Shown here: positions 31,885-41,208 of the stretch, piece after piece | How the letters are laid out: each line of letters starts with the position of its first letter | Position numbering within the stretch: the stretch's first letter is position 1 | Assembly (NCBI RefSeq): GCF_003994465.1 | Contig: NZ_RZNX01000003.1 | Location: 234-64,233 of the forward strand | DNA: 64,000 bases | Reading direction: 5' to 3' | Source of the DNA: Paenibacillus zeisoli | GTDB taxonomy: Bacteria; Bacillota; Bacilli; Paenibacillales; Paenibacillaceae | The notes under the pieces: model-generated | The model's database searches: none | Told to the model about the DNA's origin: nothing | The model's input: only the letters and a program-made list of their open reading frames with translations | Translations under genes and position numbers: made by a program

Positions 31885-31913
31885 TAGACGAAAATCCAAA
31901 ATTCAAAGTTTCA
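31885..31913 (-). promoter_or_regulatory. ECF-sigma-type promoter
   Basis: Minus strand TGAAAC (31908-31913), 17-bp AT-rich spacer, CGTCTA (31885-31890), the consensus used by SigW/SigX/SigM-like factors in Bacillus. Drives the phosphodiester glycosidase gene. Confidence 0.65.
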
Positions 31914-31951
31914 TTATTTTCATCTTTTGCAGTCCATTTAGTCATATATTG

Positions 31952-33754
31952 TCAATAATTCCGGAACCACAGCTTCTTGAAATTAACCCAGCCATGAGAT
32001 TGTATTGTTACGTTCTGAAGGCTCGGATGATACATGGAACCTATGACCTTGTAAGTCAGGAACATGATTGCACAGCTCTCGCGGAGCTTGGTCTCCAAGG
32101 GCTCCAGTCTCCGGATAATCTCACTCTCACTCTCGCAGGCAGCTTCGCAGGAACTCAGAACTTTAGCCACCTCCTTGTCAACGAAGGCTTCCATCTCCTC
32201 ACCCAGATGCATCCGAAGAAAACTGTTATCCGACAGGTAATTCTCCATTAGTGAAGTAATTCCCTGAGCGGACACAGCTTCAAATATGATAAAGTCCGCC
32301 CGGTCAACATGTTCATTCCGGAGCATCTCGTCCCAGCTCACCAGACATACTTCAATCTCAATTCCATACCTGCCGTACTCCTTCTTAAGCCAATGGGCAT
32401 CACGCATATGCCGGGAATAGGTATATAGACGAAGGGTCTCTCCGCCGTATCCTGATTCGTGAAGCAGCTTTTGCCCCTCCTCAGGGTCAAAGTTAGGGTC
32501 CCGGTCTGCCGGCATGTCCTTGAGCCGAAAGCTCTCTGACGGTGCAGCTAGAGGGGACCCCAGCTCCCTGGACATGCGGCTGCGATCGATCAAGAGAGTC
32601 AGGGCTTTGCGCAGAGCCAGACTCTTGAGAATGCTCTCTTTGCGAAGGTTGAAGGTCAGCAGACAGGTACCCGAGACCATCTTCTGCTCGTTCCGCTGAC
32701 CCAAAGCAGGCATCTCCTTGCTCTCTCCTGTATGCACAACCAGCAGCTCCTGCTCCTTCATCTGGAGGAACTCCTCGCAGTCCTCAGGGATATAGATAAT
32801 CTCAACCAAATCCAGCAGAGGCCTTCCCTGAAAGTACCGATCATAAGCCGATAGCTGGCAAATTCCGGAGGTCCGCTTGGTTATGCGGTACGCGCCTGTC
32901 CCAACGGGAATCAGCGGCTCCCTGTCCGGGTAATCCCGGTATACATCTGCGGGTACGATCGACGCAGTGAAGGCGGATAAATACCATAGCAGCAGATGGT
33001 TCGGTGCCTTCAGACGGATCTCGATTCCGTATCTGGACAGCACTTTGACTTCTTCAATCTGCTGAACCAGCCAGGCTACAGGAGAACTTCGCAGCCGCAG
33101 CAGGCTGAACTTAACATCCAGCGCGCTGAGCTCCCTGCCATGATGGAAGAGAACTCCTTTGCGTAGATAAAATGTCCAAGCCGTCTTATCCTCATTGGTT
33201 CTCCAGTTATGCGCAATGCCCGGGAAGAATCGCCCTTCCTGGACGTCGTACTCTATAAGTCTATCGAAAATTTGGCTGACCAGATTACCATCAAAGGCGT
33301 AGACCACTCTGGCCGGGTCCAGTGTATGTATGGGACGGTAGACAGGCAGCTTCAAGCATTCCCAGCACTGCTCAGGCTGAATGTCAGCCTGATATCCGAA
33401 ATATAGGGACAGCCATTCCGCGAACTGCCTTCTGATCTCCGATGCCTTGCCGTACTCGGAGATCAGCTTCAAGGCGGCCTCTACCTCTCCGAGCCTCACG
33501 CTCTCCATGGCCCCATCAAGCAGCACCTCATCTCCGGATTTGAGAAAAGTCAGCTCTGACGTATTGCCCCGCCCCCGGCCGGGTACAAATCCAATCCACT
33601 GCTGCTCCACCATCTTGGTAATGATCAGCTTGGCATTTCTCTGGCTGCAGAACAGGGCAGCCGCCACTTGTCCAAGTGAAGCCGGAAAGGGCTGATACTC
33701 CTTCATCTCAGCAAATGTGCTGCGCAGCTGCAGATAATCCTCAACCAACCGCAT
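31952..33754 (-). CDS. SgrR-like regulator with solute-binding domain
   Basis: 600 residues. N-terminal DNA-binding domain (about 1-110) with SLGQVAAALFCSQRNAKLIITKM and GFVPGRGRGN, then a type-5 solute-binding-like domain (about 165-600: TLDPARVVYAFDGNLVSQIFDRLIEYD, AYRITKR). This is the arrangement of SgrR/YbgA-like regulators, in which a binding-protein domain senses a small molecule. No signal peptide, so cytoplasmic. AAAGGAGGAA precedes the ATG. Divergent from a small gene; target unknown. Confidence 0.87.
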   Translation of the reverse strand: MRLVEDYLQLRSTFAEMKEYQPFPASLGQVAAALFCSQRNAKLIITKMVEQQWIGFVPGRGRGNTSELTFLKSGDEVLLDGAMESVRLGEVEAALKLISEYGKASEIRRQFAEWLSLYFGYQADIQPEQCWECLKLPVYRPIHTLDPARVVYAFDGNLVSQIFDRLIEYDVQEGRFFPGIAHNWRTNEDKTAWTFYLRKGVLFHHGRELSALDVKFSLLRLRSSPVAWLVQQIEEVKVLSRYGIEIRLKAPNHLLLWYLSAFTASIVPADVYRDYPDREPLIPVGTGAYRITKRTSGICQLSAYDRYFQGRPLLDLVEIIYIPEDCEEFLQMKEQELLVVHTGESKEMPALGQRNEQKMVSGTCLLTFNLRKESILKSLALRKALTLLIDRSRMSRELGSPLAAPSESFRLKDMPADRDPNFDPEEGQKLLHESGYGGETLRLYTYSRHMRDAHWLKKEYGRYGIEIEVCLVSWDEMLRNEHVDRADFIIFEAVSAQGITSLMENYLSDNSFLRMHLGEEMEAFVDKEVAKVLSSCEAACESESEIIRRLEPLETKLRESCAIMFLTYKVIGSMYHPSLQNVTIQSHGWVNFKKLWFRNY

Positions 33755-33907
33755 ATAGTTCCTCCTTTACTTGAGAAAAGGTGAAAATAAACGAACAACC
33801 TCTACCCTTTTTTGTGAACATAAATTGAACTTACAATGAAATCACCGAATAGAAAGATATGCCATATTGTAACCCAGTTCAGGTTAAGAGGAGAAGGAGG
33901 ATTTGAG

Positions 33908-34120
33908 ATGCACCCTTATTTTATGGAGAAAAGATATGAAAGTGAGCAGCAGAGACTCGACCGGATCAACCGGACGGAGTGGATGATGCACAGACCGAAG
34001 GAGCCGAGGAGGAGAACTTGGCTGTCCTTCTTTGCCAGGCGAGGCTTACTCAGGAATCAGCCCTTATGCACGGAAGCAACACGCGAGCAGCCTGAAATGA
34101 AAACCAGGCCATCCCTGTAG
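33908..34120 (+). CDS. Small basic protein of unknown function
   Basis: 70 residues, strongly basic and Arg-rich (RPKEPRRRTWLSFFARRGLL), no membrane segment. Start ATG 33908 is chosen for AGAAGGAGG 7 bases upstream; an earlier in-frame ATG has no site. Divergent from the SgrR-like gene and possibly its target, by position only. No family recognised. Confidence 0.6.
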   Translation: MHPYFMEKRYESEQQRLDRINRTEWMMHRPKEPRRRTWLSFFARRGLLRNQPLCTEATREQPEMKTRPSL

Positions 34121-34150
34121 AGACAGCCTGCCCTGCAGCAGCCTATGCGG

Positions 34151-34927
34151 TTACTTGATGCCTTGAGCCCGTCTGTAGCGCATAACCTTGCGATACATGG
34201 TTTTATCTTTTAGCTGATTAAAAATATACGGGTCCGGATTGGTATTCACCTCGATAATCCACGGGGTCAGTGAGCGATCGAGGCCGACGTCCACTCCAAT
34301 CTGTCTGAAATTCGGATAAGTAGACTGATACGCTCTGGCAATCCGCTCACCGAACTGTCTCAGCTCCTGCAGGAGAGCAGCCTGCTTGGCACCTGTGACG
34401 TGCGGAGATAGCAGAACTGGCACAGACATCGGCCGTCCACCACTGTGATAGTTCGTTACAATCTTGCCTTCCTTGGCCGCTCTGCCGATCAGCCCTGTAG
34501 TCTCCCATTTCCCTGAAGGGCTAAGCTGTACCATAATGCGGATATCAAACCTGCGGTTCTTATATTTGAGCAGATGTATGCCCTTCTGGATCAAATAACT
34601 GCGGCTTCCTATCGCCTTCTTCAAGCTTGCGTGAAAGGCCTCGAAGGTACTGAAAGTTCTTGTTGTCGTATCAAATTGATATTTATATTTGTTCTGGACT
34701 TCTGCGCCCAGTTCGGCCCGGATTACACCCAGCCCATGCGTTCCACGCTCAGGCTTGATATAGACCATGCTGTAGCTGCTCAGCATGCTTTTCAGGTTCT
34801 TGGCATTGAATCTCCGGGTATCCGGAATATACTTGCTTATCTTCGGATTTTTAAGCAAAACGTTGGTCTTGATCCACTTGCTTGTGAGAGTTCGTACAAA
34901 CTTCTTCTTCTGGGTTGCCGTTGCCAT
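34151..34927 (-). CDS. YheC/YheD-family ATP-grasp protein
   Basis: About 258 residues. ATP-grasp features: VYIKPERGTHGLGVIRAE, YLIQKGIHLLKYKNRRFDIRIMVQ and IGVDVGLDRSLTPWIIEVNTNPDP. The family includes the Bacillus spore-coat-associated YheC and YheD; the reaction is not established. ATG 34927 (GGTGAAG upstream) is preferred to a TTG at 34978. Monocistronic. Confidence 0.85.
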   Translation of the reverse strand: MATATQKKKFVRTLTSKWIKTNVLLKNPKISKYIPDTRRFNAKNLKSMLSSYSMVYIKPERGTHGLGVIRAELGAEVQNKYKYQFDTTTRTFSTFEAFHASLKKAIGSRSYLIQKGIHLLKYKNRRFDIRIMVQLSPSGKWETTGLIGRAAKEGKIVTNYHSGGRPMSVPVLLSPHVTGAKQAALLQELRQFGERIARAYQSTYPNFRQIGVDVGLDRSLTPWIIEVNTNPDPYIFNQLKDKTMYRKVMRYRRAQGIK

Positions 34928-35155
34928 TTCTTCACCGTCCCTGTCTATTCGAGATACGTGGGTCTTAGGCGATGCCAAGCTCTATTAATCTCAAAGACGC
35001 ACATAAGTTATTTTCGAAATATCGTATGCGTGCGCTTAACAAATTGTCTGAACCACCCGCCTAAATCCAGCAAATAGATGGAATGAACCCCATATGGGCA
35101 TTTGAATAGACAGCTTCCCGGTTGCGAAACTCATGAATTCTTATGAAAAATCCTC

Positions 35156-36559
35156 CTAGGCTCGTTCTGGTACACCTGAACATGAGATCAGCCTTCTCAT
35201 GCCTTCCCGGATCCCTGCTTCATTGACGAAGGAGTAGCTGAGCCGGATATAGTTCCGCAGTTCTCTAATGGGGTCATGGGCATTTCCCGGAGAGAAAGCG
35301 ACGCCATGCTCCGCACAGCGCCTCAGAACTTCCTCAGCAGAACCCCCCTCAGCCGGAAGGCGAACCCATAAGCTTAACCCTCCCTGAGGGCTCTCCCATG
35401 TCCAGCCAGCAGTGCGCAGCTCCTCTTCCATCACGGTCTTGCGAATGCCCAGTGCTATTCTCAGCTTCTCCAAGTGTCCGGTTAACCGTTCTGAAGCCAA
35501 ATATAACAGAAACACCTTCTGATTCAGCAGCGGCGCCCCGTTATCCATCTGATACTTATATTGCAGCAGGAGGTTCATCCTCGGCGGCTGGGCGCATACG
35601 GCTGCCACCCGCAGCCCCGGAGCCGCATATTTGCTGAAGCTTCGGATATAGATCACCCACCCCTCCGTATCGTAGGATGCTACAGGGGGAGGCGGCGGCT
35701 CGCCGAAGTAAATGTCGCGAAAGGAATCGTCCTCTACAATAAGACATTGATAGCGCTCTGCGAGCTCGGCCAGCAGCTTACGCTGCCGGATCGGCACGGT
35801 GTACCCGGTTGGATTATGAAAGGTTGGATTCATATAGAACAACTTGGGCTGATATTGCCTCAAGAGCGCTTCAAGGTGGTCCATGTCGTAACCATCCGGA
35901 TGAATATCCACCGGGACCAGGCGGGCTCCGCACCCTTCAAAGATGGTGATCGCCGCATGATAGGTAGGTCTTTCAATAAGAACAACTTCGCCGCTCTGCA
36001 CGAAAGCCCTTGCCGTTAAGTCAATCGCCTGCTGGGCTCCGGTTGTAATCATCAAGTCCTCCATATTGAGATGCAGCTGATGCGTCCTGGCAAAGAGACG
36101 GCAGAGTACGGATCGCAGCTCCTCATCTCCCTGTACAGAAGAATAAGTGCCGAGCACCTTTGGATACAAATCGAACACTTTCTTGGCGTACTCCGAGAAA
36201 TAACGATTGGGCAGCAGGGCTGGATCAACGAGGGCTTGTGCGAACGAATGCAGCTGGGCAGACCTCCTTGCACCGAACCTAGATTCGGATTCTGATTCGT
36301 GAAGTGGTGCCTCCTCCTTCGTACGTACATGGCCTTCGCGCTGCTTCTCCGGCAGCACATAATAGCCTGACTTTTCCTTGACGTAGATCCGCCCTGTCTC
36401 TTTCAGCAATTGGTAAGCCCGGAGCACCGTAAGCCGGTTCACGCCCAGCTCCTCAGCCAGAATTCGAACAGAAGGGAGCTTCTCATGCTCTTCCCATTCC
36501 TTATTCTTAAGCTTCTCAAGCAGCAAGTCATAGACCTGCCTGAACAGCCGCTTATCCAT
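35156..36559 (-). CDS. MocR-type regulator (GntR plus aminotransferase domain)
   Basis: 467 residues. GntR winged helix (1-75; LPSVRILAEELGVNRLTVLRAYQLLKETG) fused to a class I aminotransferase fold with the PLP site YIRSFSKYAAPGLRVA (Lys near 310), TTGAQQAID and NPTGYTVP. MocR regulators sense PLP, amino acids or related amines. Divergent from an EamA exporter, the usual target arrangement, with a pair of direct repeats between them. AAGGGGGA precedes the ATG. Confidence 0.93.
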   Translation of the reverse strand: MDKRLFRQVYDLLLEKLKNKEWEEHEKLPSVRILAEELGVNRLTVLRAYQLLKETGRIYVKEKSGYYVLPEKQREGHVRTKEEAPLHESESESRFGARRSAQLHSFAQALVDPALLPNRYFSEYAKKVFDLYPKVLGTYSSVQGDEELRSVLCRLFARTHQLHLNMEDLMITTGAQQAIDLTARAFVQSGEVVLIERPTYHAAITIFEGCGARLVPVDIHPDGYDMDHLEALLRQYQPKLFYMNPTFHNPTGYTVPIRQRKLLAELAERYQCLIVEDDSFRDIYFGEPPPPPVASYDTEGWVIYIRSFSKYAAPGLRVAAVCAQPPRMNLLLQYKYQMDNGAPLLNQKVFLLYLASERLTGHLEKLRIALGIRKTVMEEELRTAGWTWESPQGGLSLWVRLPAEGGSAEEVLRRCAEHGVAFSPGNAHDPIRELRNYIRLSYSFVNEAGIREGMRRLISCSGVPERA

Positions 36560-36615
36560 GAGACGATCCCCCTTTAGCTTGCTTAATTATAGAACTAAGT
36601 TGCGACCTGATCGGT

Positions 36616-36648
36616 CCATCTGGTCTATCAGGATTCCATCTGTTCTAT
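36616..36648. promoter_or_regulatory. Tandem direct repeats, likely MocR operator
   Basis: CCATCTGGTCTAT (36616-36628) and CCATCTGTTCTAT (36636-36648), 12 of 13 identical and spaced 20 bp, i.e. two helix turns on one face. The second copy overlaps the -35 area of an EamA promoter whose TATAAT is near 36660. MocR proteins typically bind such direct repeats. Confidence 0.7.
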
Positions 36649-36688
36649 TGTCTATTAACTATAATAAAACCAAAAGGGGGATACGTGC

Positions 36689-37600
36689 ATGGTCTATTTA
36701 GCTTTCTCTGTGATGTGTATGATATTTGGGACTACCTTTCTCGCTATCAAATGGGGAATCGATGCAGGGCTTACCCCTTTCCTTGGAGGAGGCTGCCGCT
36801 TCTTTCTTGCGGGGCTAATTCTCTTCAGCTTCATGGTATGGAAACGGCGGGCTCCGCTCTCTCTGCTGCTGCGTAAAGAAATGATGCTTACCGGACTCGG
36901 ACTCACCTTCGGCACTTTCGCCTCGTTATACTGGGCGGAGCAGTATGTCTCCTCGGGCATTGCTGCGGTTCTATCCGCAACAGGACCGATTATGATTCTG
37001 CTGCTTCAGACGACATTCCTTCGTCAGCGGACAAGATTAGCCGCTATATTCGGATGTCTGATCGGATTCACAGGTGTAGTGCTTCTTCTGCTTCCGGGAA
37101 TTACAGTCCTGATCAGTCCCTTATGGATGCTGGCCTGTGTCACCATCCTGATTGGTGAAATATTCTATGCCGGCGGCACGCTCTACTCCAAGCACGTCAT
37201 GCCGCGCTTCAAGGAGGTCTCTCCTGTGGCACTGAATGCAGCTCAAATGATGTACGGCGGCGCGGGACTGCTGGTGATGTCGTTCTTCACCGAAGATATT
37301 CACCTCGGGTCCCTGCTTGAGCCTCATGCCATCTACTCCCTGCTGTATCTGATCGTGATCGGCTCCATGGTCGCACATACGATCTTTTACTGGCTGGTCT
37401 CCGTGACTACACCGCTCTTTCCATCAACCTGGCTGTACATTTCCCCTGTCATTGCGCTCATGCTCGGCATGCTCCTGTACAATGAACCCGTCTCCTGGAA
37501 CACTCTCGCCGGAGTGATGACCATTATTACAGGACTTGTCCTGATTAATGCTCCCGCACTCCGCCAGCTGTTTGGACGGAAAGTCAGCTTGAGTAAGTAA
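36689..37600 (+). CDS. EamA/DMT-family exporter
   Basis: 303 residues with ten membrane segments in two EamA repeats (MIFGTTFLAIKWGIDAG; AVLSATGPIMILLLQTTFL; PLFPSTWLYISPVIALMLG). Drug/metabolite transporter superfamily, probably exporting an amino acid or other metabolite. AAAGGGGGA lies before ATG. Divergently paired with a MocR regulator. Terminator follows. Confidence 0.92.
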   Translation: MVYLAFSVMCMIFGTTFLAIKWGIDAGLTPFLGGGCRFFLAGLILFSFMVWKRRAPLSLLLRKEMMLTGLGLTFGTFASLYWAEQYVSSGIAAVLSATGPIMILLLQTTFLRQRTRLAAIFGCLIGFTGVVLLLLPGITVLISPLWMLACVTILIGEIFYAGGTLYSKHVMPRFKEVSPVALNAAQMMYGGAGLLVMSFFTEDIHLGSLLEPHAIYSLLYLIVIGSMVAHTIFYWLVSVTTPLFPSTWLYISPVIALMLGMLLYNEPVSWNTLAGVMTIITGLVLINAPALRQLFGRKVSLSK

Positions 37601-37610
37601 CACAGCAAAA

Positions 37611-37652
37611 TGGCCCCAAGAGAGATAACTCTTCTGGGGCCATTCTATTTTA
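37611..37652. terminator. Hairpin terminator
   Basis: TGGCCCCAAGAG (37611-37622) pairs with CTCTTCTGGGGCCA (37629-37642), one bulge, then TTCTATTTTAT. Shared by convergent genes. Confidence 0.8.
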
Positions 37653-37659
37653 TATCAAG

Positions 37660-38520
37660 TTACAACATAGGTGAATGTGATTTGCCTGCCGCTTGCTGCC
37701 CACTCTTATCAATTTTCTTCAGACAGTGCTCAACCGAAGCATCTCCATAAATCAGCTTGGCCATCACCACAAGGATGATGACATAGAGCAGAAACGGAGC
37801 AAGTCCATACCATAGGGTGGTCTCCCCCTCAACTCTGAGAAACGCTACGGCACCACTTCCAAAGAGATGCCCAAGGGTAAAGTTATAAATAAAATGGGCA
37901 CAGGCAGCCGGAATGATAGAGCCGCTCTTGAGATACACATACAAGAAAGCGGAGCTCACGATAAAGATTAGAATCGAGTAGACCAGATCCAGACCATTGA
38001 ATATGGACATGGCGATAGAGATCAGACCTATGGTCAGGAACATGAGCAGCGGACCCCAGTGCTTCAGCTTCACCACAATATAGGCTCGCAGCATTTCTTC
38101 ATAGAAGGCATTGACGAACCAGCCTGCTCCGGTGACCAGGAGCATCGGAACAATCTGCGCGTTCTCGAAATAGTGGACATTGAAGTATGCCTTCAGAATC
38201 CCTGCCTCATCCAGGCTCTTCAGATAGACGAGATGCAGCACAATGGTTATCGCGATAGCCGCAAGCGAATAGATCAAGTGCTTGCGGCCCTTCTTGATTC
38301 CGAGAGAGGCGACCGTCTTACGGTCGACTCTTCGGATATATAGGATCGTCACAGCGAGCATGATAAGTCCAATGACCAGATTAATGACCCCGAACAAGTA
38401 CGGGTGCTCCGGCCCTATATACTGACCTAATCCTAGCGGATAGAGGACCAGATAATTCAGCAGCAGATTCATGAGGCACAGAATAATAATGCCTTTATAA
38501 CCGCTTATTTTGTAGAACAT
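37660..38520 (-). CDS. CPBP-family intramembrane metalloprotease
   Basis: 286 residues, about eight membrane segments. Motif 1 FYEEMLRAY (EExxxR) and motif 2 HFIYN of the CPBP/Abi proteases. Last gene after response regulator, kinase, ABC ATPase and permease. In bacteriocin systems such proteins give immunity or process peptides, which fits the neighbourhood. AAAGGAATG precedes the ATG. Confidence 0.88.
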   Translation of the reverse strand: MFYKISGYKGIIILCLMNLLLNYLVLYPLGLGQYIGPEHPYLFGVINLVIGLIMLAVTILYIRRVDRKTVASLGIKKGRKHLIYSLAAIAITIVLHLVYLKSLDEAGILKAYFNVHYFENAQIVPMLLVTGAGWFVNAFYEEMLRAYIVVKLKHWGPLLMFLTIGLISIAMSIFNGLDLVYSILIFIVSSAFLYVYLKSGSIIPAACAHFIYNFTLGHLFGSGAVAFLRVEGETTLWYGLAPFLLYVIILVVMAKLIYGDASVEHCLKKIDKSGQQAAGKSHSPML

Positions 38521-38535
38521 CCTTGCATTCCTTTC

Positions 38536-39246
38536 TTATGCAACGTCTTTGGTATCCACATTCCTTATCGTTATATAGGCAATCAGAATCCCGATCAGGC
38601 AGAGCGCGACAGGAATAGCGATAATTTGACTGAGATTAAAGCCGTTGGTAGTTTGAGAAATCAGACTCGCAATAAGGACCGCAGATACGATGGTAAACGG
38701 TACGGAATGTTTACGCATTCCAAAATACAGCGGAATCAGACTGATTCCCGCAGCCGCTACTGAAGATAACAGCACGCTGAAGGCCTGAGCGGTTAGCATG
38801 TCTGTTGTGAGAGTTTCCGGAACAAAGCCGTATACCCGGTCGGCCAGCATGACAATCCCGTCCAGCAGGACATTGGACAACAGCACGGTAATCAGAGTGA
38901 ACAGGAACACAATGGTCAGCTTGGCCGCCATAATACGCTTGCGGCTGATCGGATAGACAAACATCAGGTTGATCGTCTTATTCTTATATTCGTCTATGAT
39001 GATCCTGGTAATTATAGTTGACGCAAAAATGATAAAGGTGATACGAACGAAGGCGCCTATGGTCTCGAAAAGACTGTGGTATGAAGCAAAGGTCTCTGCC
39101 GAATCCGACTTGTCGGTAAAATAAATCATGGACAACATGGCCATTATCGCCAGGTTACAGATGATTACCCCTTTTAGCAGTCCCCCAAGCTTATACTTCT
39201 TCATCTCAAGTCTCATCAGCTTAAGCAACGCCCTCACCCCCTTCAA
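38536..39246 (-). CDS. ABC-2 type permease (BcrB/lantibiotic-immunity-like)
   Basis: About 236 residues, six membrane segments. IITRIIIDEYKNKTINLMFVYPISRKRIMAAKL is the conserved cytoplasmic segment of ABC-2 permeases that protect against peptide antibiotics or bacitracin. Overlaps the end of the ATPase gene; the exact start is uncertain (TTG 39246 or a GTG/TTG a few codons later, after GAAGGGGGTGAG). Works with the upstream ATPase. Confidence 0.88.
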   Translation of the reverse strand: MKGVRALLKLMRLEMKKYKLGGLLKGVIICNLAIMAMLSMIYFTDKSDSAETFASYHSLFETIGAFVRITFIIFASTIITRIIIDEYKNKTINLMFVYPISRKRIMAAKLTIVFLFTLITVLLSNVLLDGIVMLADRVYGFVPETLTTDMLTAQAFSVLLSSVAAAGISLIPLYFGMRKHSVPFTIVSAVLIASLISQTTNGFNLSQIIAIPVALCLIGILIAYITIRNVDTKDVA

Positions 39247-40153
39247 TCAAGCTAAGGAAGTGATCTTCAAGCGAAAGGCGCTTAAGATTCAGCGATTCGA
39301 TATCCACGTTCTCTTGCACCAGAGCTTTGGTCAGGTCCCGCTGGGAGACCCCGTCTGAGCCGTCCGAGTATATTCGCAGGCATTTATCGTCAATCACCTT
39401 GTAATTACGAATATTCAGCTTGTTCTCAAGCACGAATGCAGCTTTCTTATAATCATTCGTCGTCAGCTCAATATATTCCGTATTCTTCTCCCGGATCGTA
39501 CTCATCGCCACTTCCTCAAGAAGCCGCCCTGCCCGGATGACGCCAATCGTATCGGCGATTTGCTCCATTTCTCCAAGAATGTGACTCGAAATAAGCAGGG
39601 TGATTCCGAACTGCTGACTGAGCATTTTGAATATATCCCGAAGCTCCTTGATCCCTACCGGATCGAGTCCGTTAATCGGCTCATCTAGGATCAGGAATTC
39701 AGGCTTGGTGATGATCGCTCTTGCAATACCCAGGCGCTGCTTCATCCCGAGGGAGAAGTCCTTGACTGCCTTTTTCTCAATATTCTGTAGGTTCACAAGC
39801 TCCAGGGCATCCTTGATCGCTTTCTTGTCATAGAAGCCCATGTATTCACAATGCAGATCCAGATTCTCACGGGCTGTCAGCCGGTCATAGAACACCGGAT
39901 ACTCAATAATACTGCCCATCCGCTTAAGCACGCTGTATGATTTATCTGTCAGCTTCTCTCCAAAAATCTCAATCTCCCCGGCTGTTGGCTTAACCAGATT
40001 GGTGATCATTTTCATGACCGTAGTCTTACCGGCACCGTTGGGTCCGAGAAATCCGTAAATTTCCCCTCTTGCTATCTTCATGCTTACGTCCTGAACAACC
40101 TCTTGACCGCCGAACGTTTTGGTTAAATGACTGGTTTTGAGTATATATCCCAT
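39221..40153 (-). CDS. ABC transporter ATPase, BcrA/antibiotic-resistance type
   Basis: 310 residues. Walker A GPNGAGKTT, signature FSLGMKQR, Walker B FLILDEPINGLDP, and a C-terminal extension (about 220-305) typical of BcrA/NatA-like ATPases. Powers export of peptide antibiotics or their removal from the membrane. AAAGGAGATAGGG before the ATG. Downstream of the sensor kinase gene with a 118-bp gap that holds a likely regulated promoter. Confidence 0.92.
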   Translation of the reverse strand: MGYILKTSHLTKTFGGQEVVQDVSMKIARGEIYGFLGPNGAGKTTVMKMITNLVKPTAGEIEIFGEKLTDKSYSVLKRMGSIIEYPVFYDRLTARENLDLHCEYMGFYDKKAIKDALELVNLQNIEKKAVKDFSLGMKQRLGIARAIITKPEFLILDEPINGLDPVGIKELRDIFKMLSQQFGITLLISSHILGEMEQIADTIGVIRAGRLLEEVAMSTIREKNTEYIELTTNDYKKAAFVLENKLNIRNYKVIDDKCLRIYSDGSDGVSQRDLTKALVQENVDIESLNLKRLSLEDHFLSLIEGGEGVA

Positions 40154-40220
40154 ATCCCTATCTCCTTTGCTTCATCTTTATATCTTTATCTTAAGGAGAG
40201 GACTTCTCTTTTTTATTAAC

Positions 40221-40243
40221 TGAATCTTACTTAAATCTTAAGT
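40221..40243 (-). promoter_or_regulatory. Candidate response-regulator site before the ABC genes
   Basis: Minus strand CTTAAGATTTAAGTAAGATTC contains repeated TTAAGATT/TAAGTAAGATT half-sites, as bound by OmpR-type regulators. It lies about 70 bp upstream of the ATPase gene and just after the kinase stop. Confidence 0.45.
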
Positions 40244-40271
40244 GTGTTTGTGTTTACTCTCCGGGTACCTC

Positions 40272-41207
40272 CTACACTCTCATCCGCGGAAATCTTACCG
40301 TGAACGTGGTGCGCACATGAGGCTTGCTGCTTAAGGTAATCCGGCCACTTAACTGCTCTACAAGACGTTTGGTAATGGTCAGGCCGAGGCCGCTCCCCTG
40401 ATAGAACTTGTTCCTCGAATCTTCCAGGGTGTACATTCGCTCAAACACTTTATCCTGATGGATCTCATGGATTCCTTTTCCCCGGTCCCATACCTCGATC
40501 ACCACTTCCGATTCTTCAGCGCGCAGACTAAGCCCTAGTATCTTCCCCTCGCTTCCGTAGCGAATCGCATTGGAGATCAGATTGTTCAGAATACGGTCAA
40601 GCGCCTCTTCGTTGGATAGAAGAAAGACGGGGCTGTCCGGAATTTCAATGCTTACCTCCATCCCCTTAGAGAGGATTAAGTCATAGAAGGAGAGGATGTT
40701 CTTGCGGCACACTTCTCCTGCATTTACCGGAGTGAGCTGCAGCTGCTTGTCCCCGGATTCCAGCCTGGCCAGGTCGAAGAACTTGTTGATCAGCTCCAGG
40801 ACCTCGGCCGCCTTGCTGTGAACCTTATGCAGAAGCTTGTCCTTCTCCTCACCGGAGAGCCTGCCATCCTGGATTAGGGTCTCCGTGGATCCCAAGACTA
40901 CCGTTAGCGGGGTCTTGAGGTCATGCGAAATGTTGGACAGCATCTTCCGCATGGACGATTCAAGCTCTCTCTGCCTCGCATCCACTTGATGCGTGTCTTC
41001 AATTAAGCGGTTCATGTCCACCAGAAGGCGTTGGAGCTGTATATCGTCCGTGAACAGCAGCACCCGTTCCAGACTGCCGGCATCCTTGATCGCATTTACA
41101 GCCTGGTGAATCTCGGTGAGCTGCCGGGAACGGTTCCTATTCTTCATAAGCTGCATAGCAAGGAGTACGGCCAAGATCAGGATGATGAGAGATAATAGCA
41201 GGATCAC
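40272..41207 (-). CDS. Sensor histidine kinase with minimal sensing domain
   Basis: 311 residues from GTG 41207, which lies right after the response-regulator stop with GGGGGAG 7 bases upstream. Only one clear membrane segment at the very N terminus (VILLLSLIILILAVLLAM), then HisKA with NISHDLKTPL and an ATPase domain with NLISNAIRYG, DRGKGI and GSGLGLTI. No extracellular loop is visible, so it likely senses membrane events or a partner transporter. Translationally linked to the regulator gene. Confidence 0.9.
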   Translation of the reverse strand: MILLLSLIILILAVLLAMQLMKNRNRSRQLTEIHQAVNAIKDAGSLERVLLFTDDIQLQRLLVDMNRLIEDTHQVDARQRELESSMRKMLSNISHDLKTPLTVVLGSTETLIQDGRLSGEEKDKLLHKVHSKAAEVLELINKFFDLARLESGDKQLQLTPVNAGEVCRKNILSFYDLILSKGMEVSIEIPDSPVFLLSNEEALDRILNNLISNAIRYGSEGKILGLSLRAEESEVVIEVWDRGKGIHEIHQDKVFERMYTLEDSRNKFYQGSGLGLTITKRLVEQLSGRITLSSKPHVRTTFTVRFPRMRV

Positions 41208-41208
41208 G

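Noticed and set aside
36616-36660. Riboswitch in the mocR/EamA intergenic region
   Set aside because: The signal is two short direct repeats at the promoter, better explained as a protein operator.
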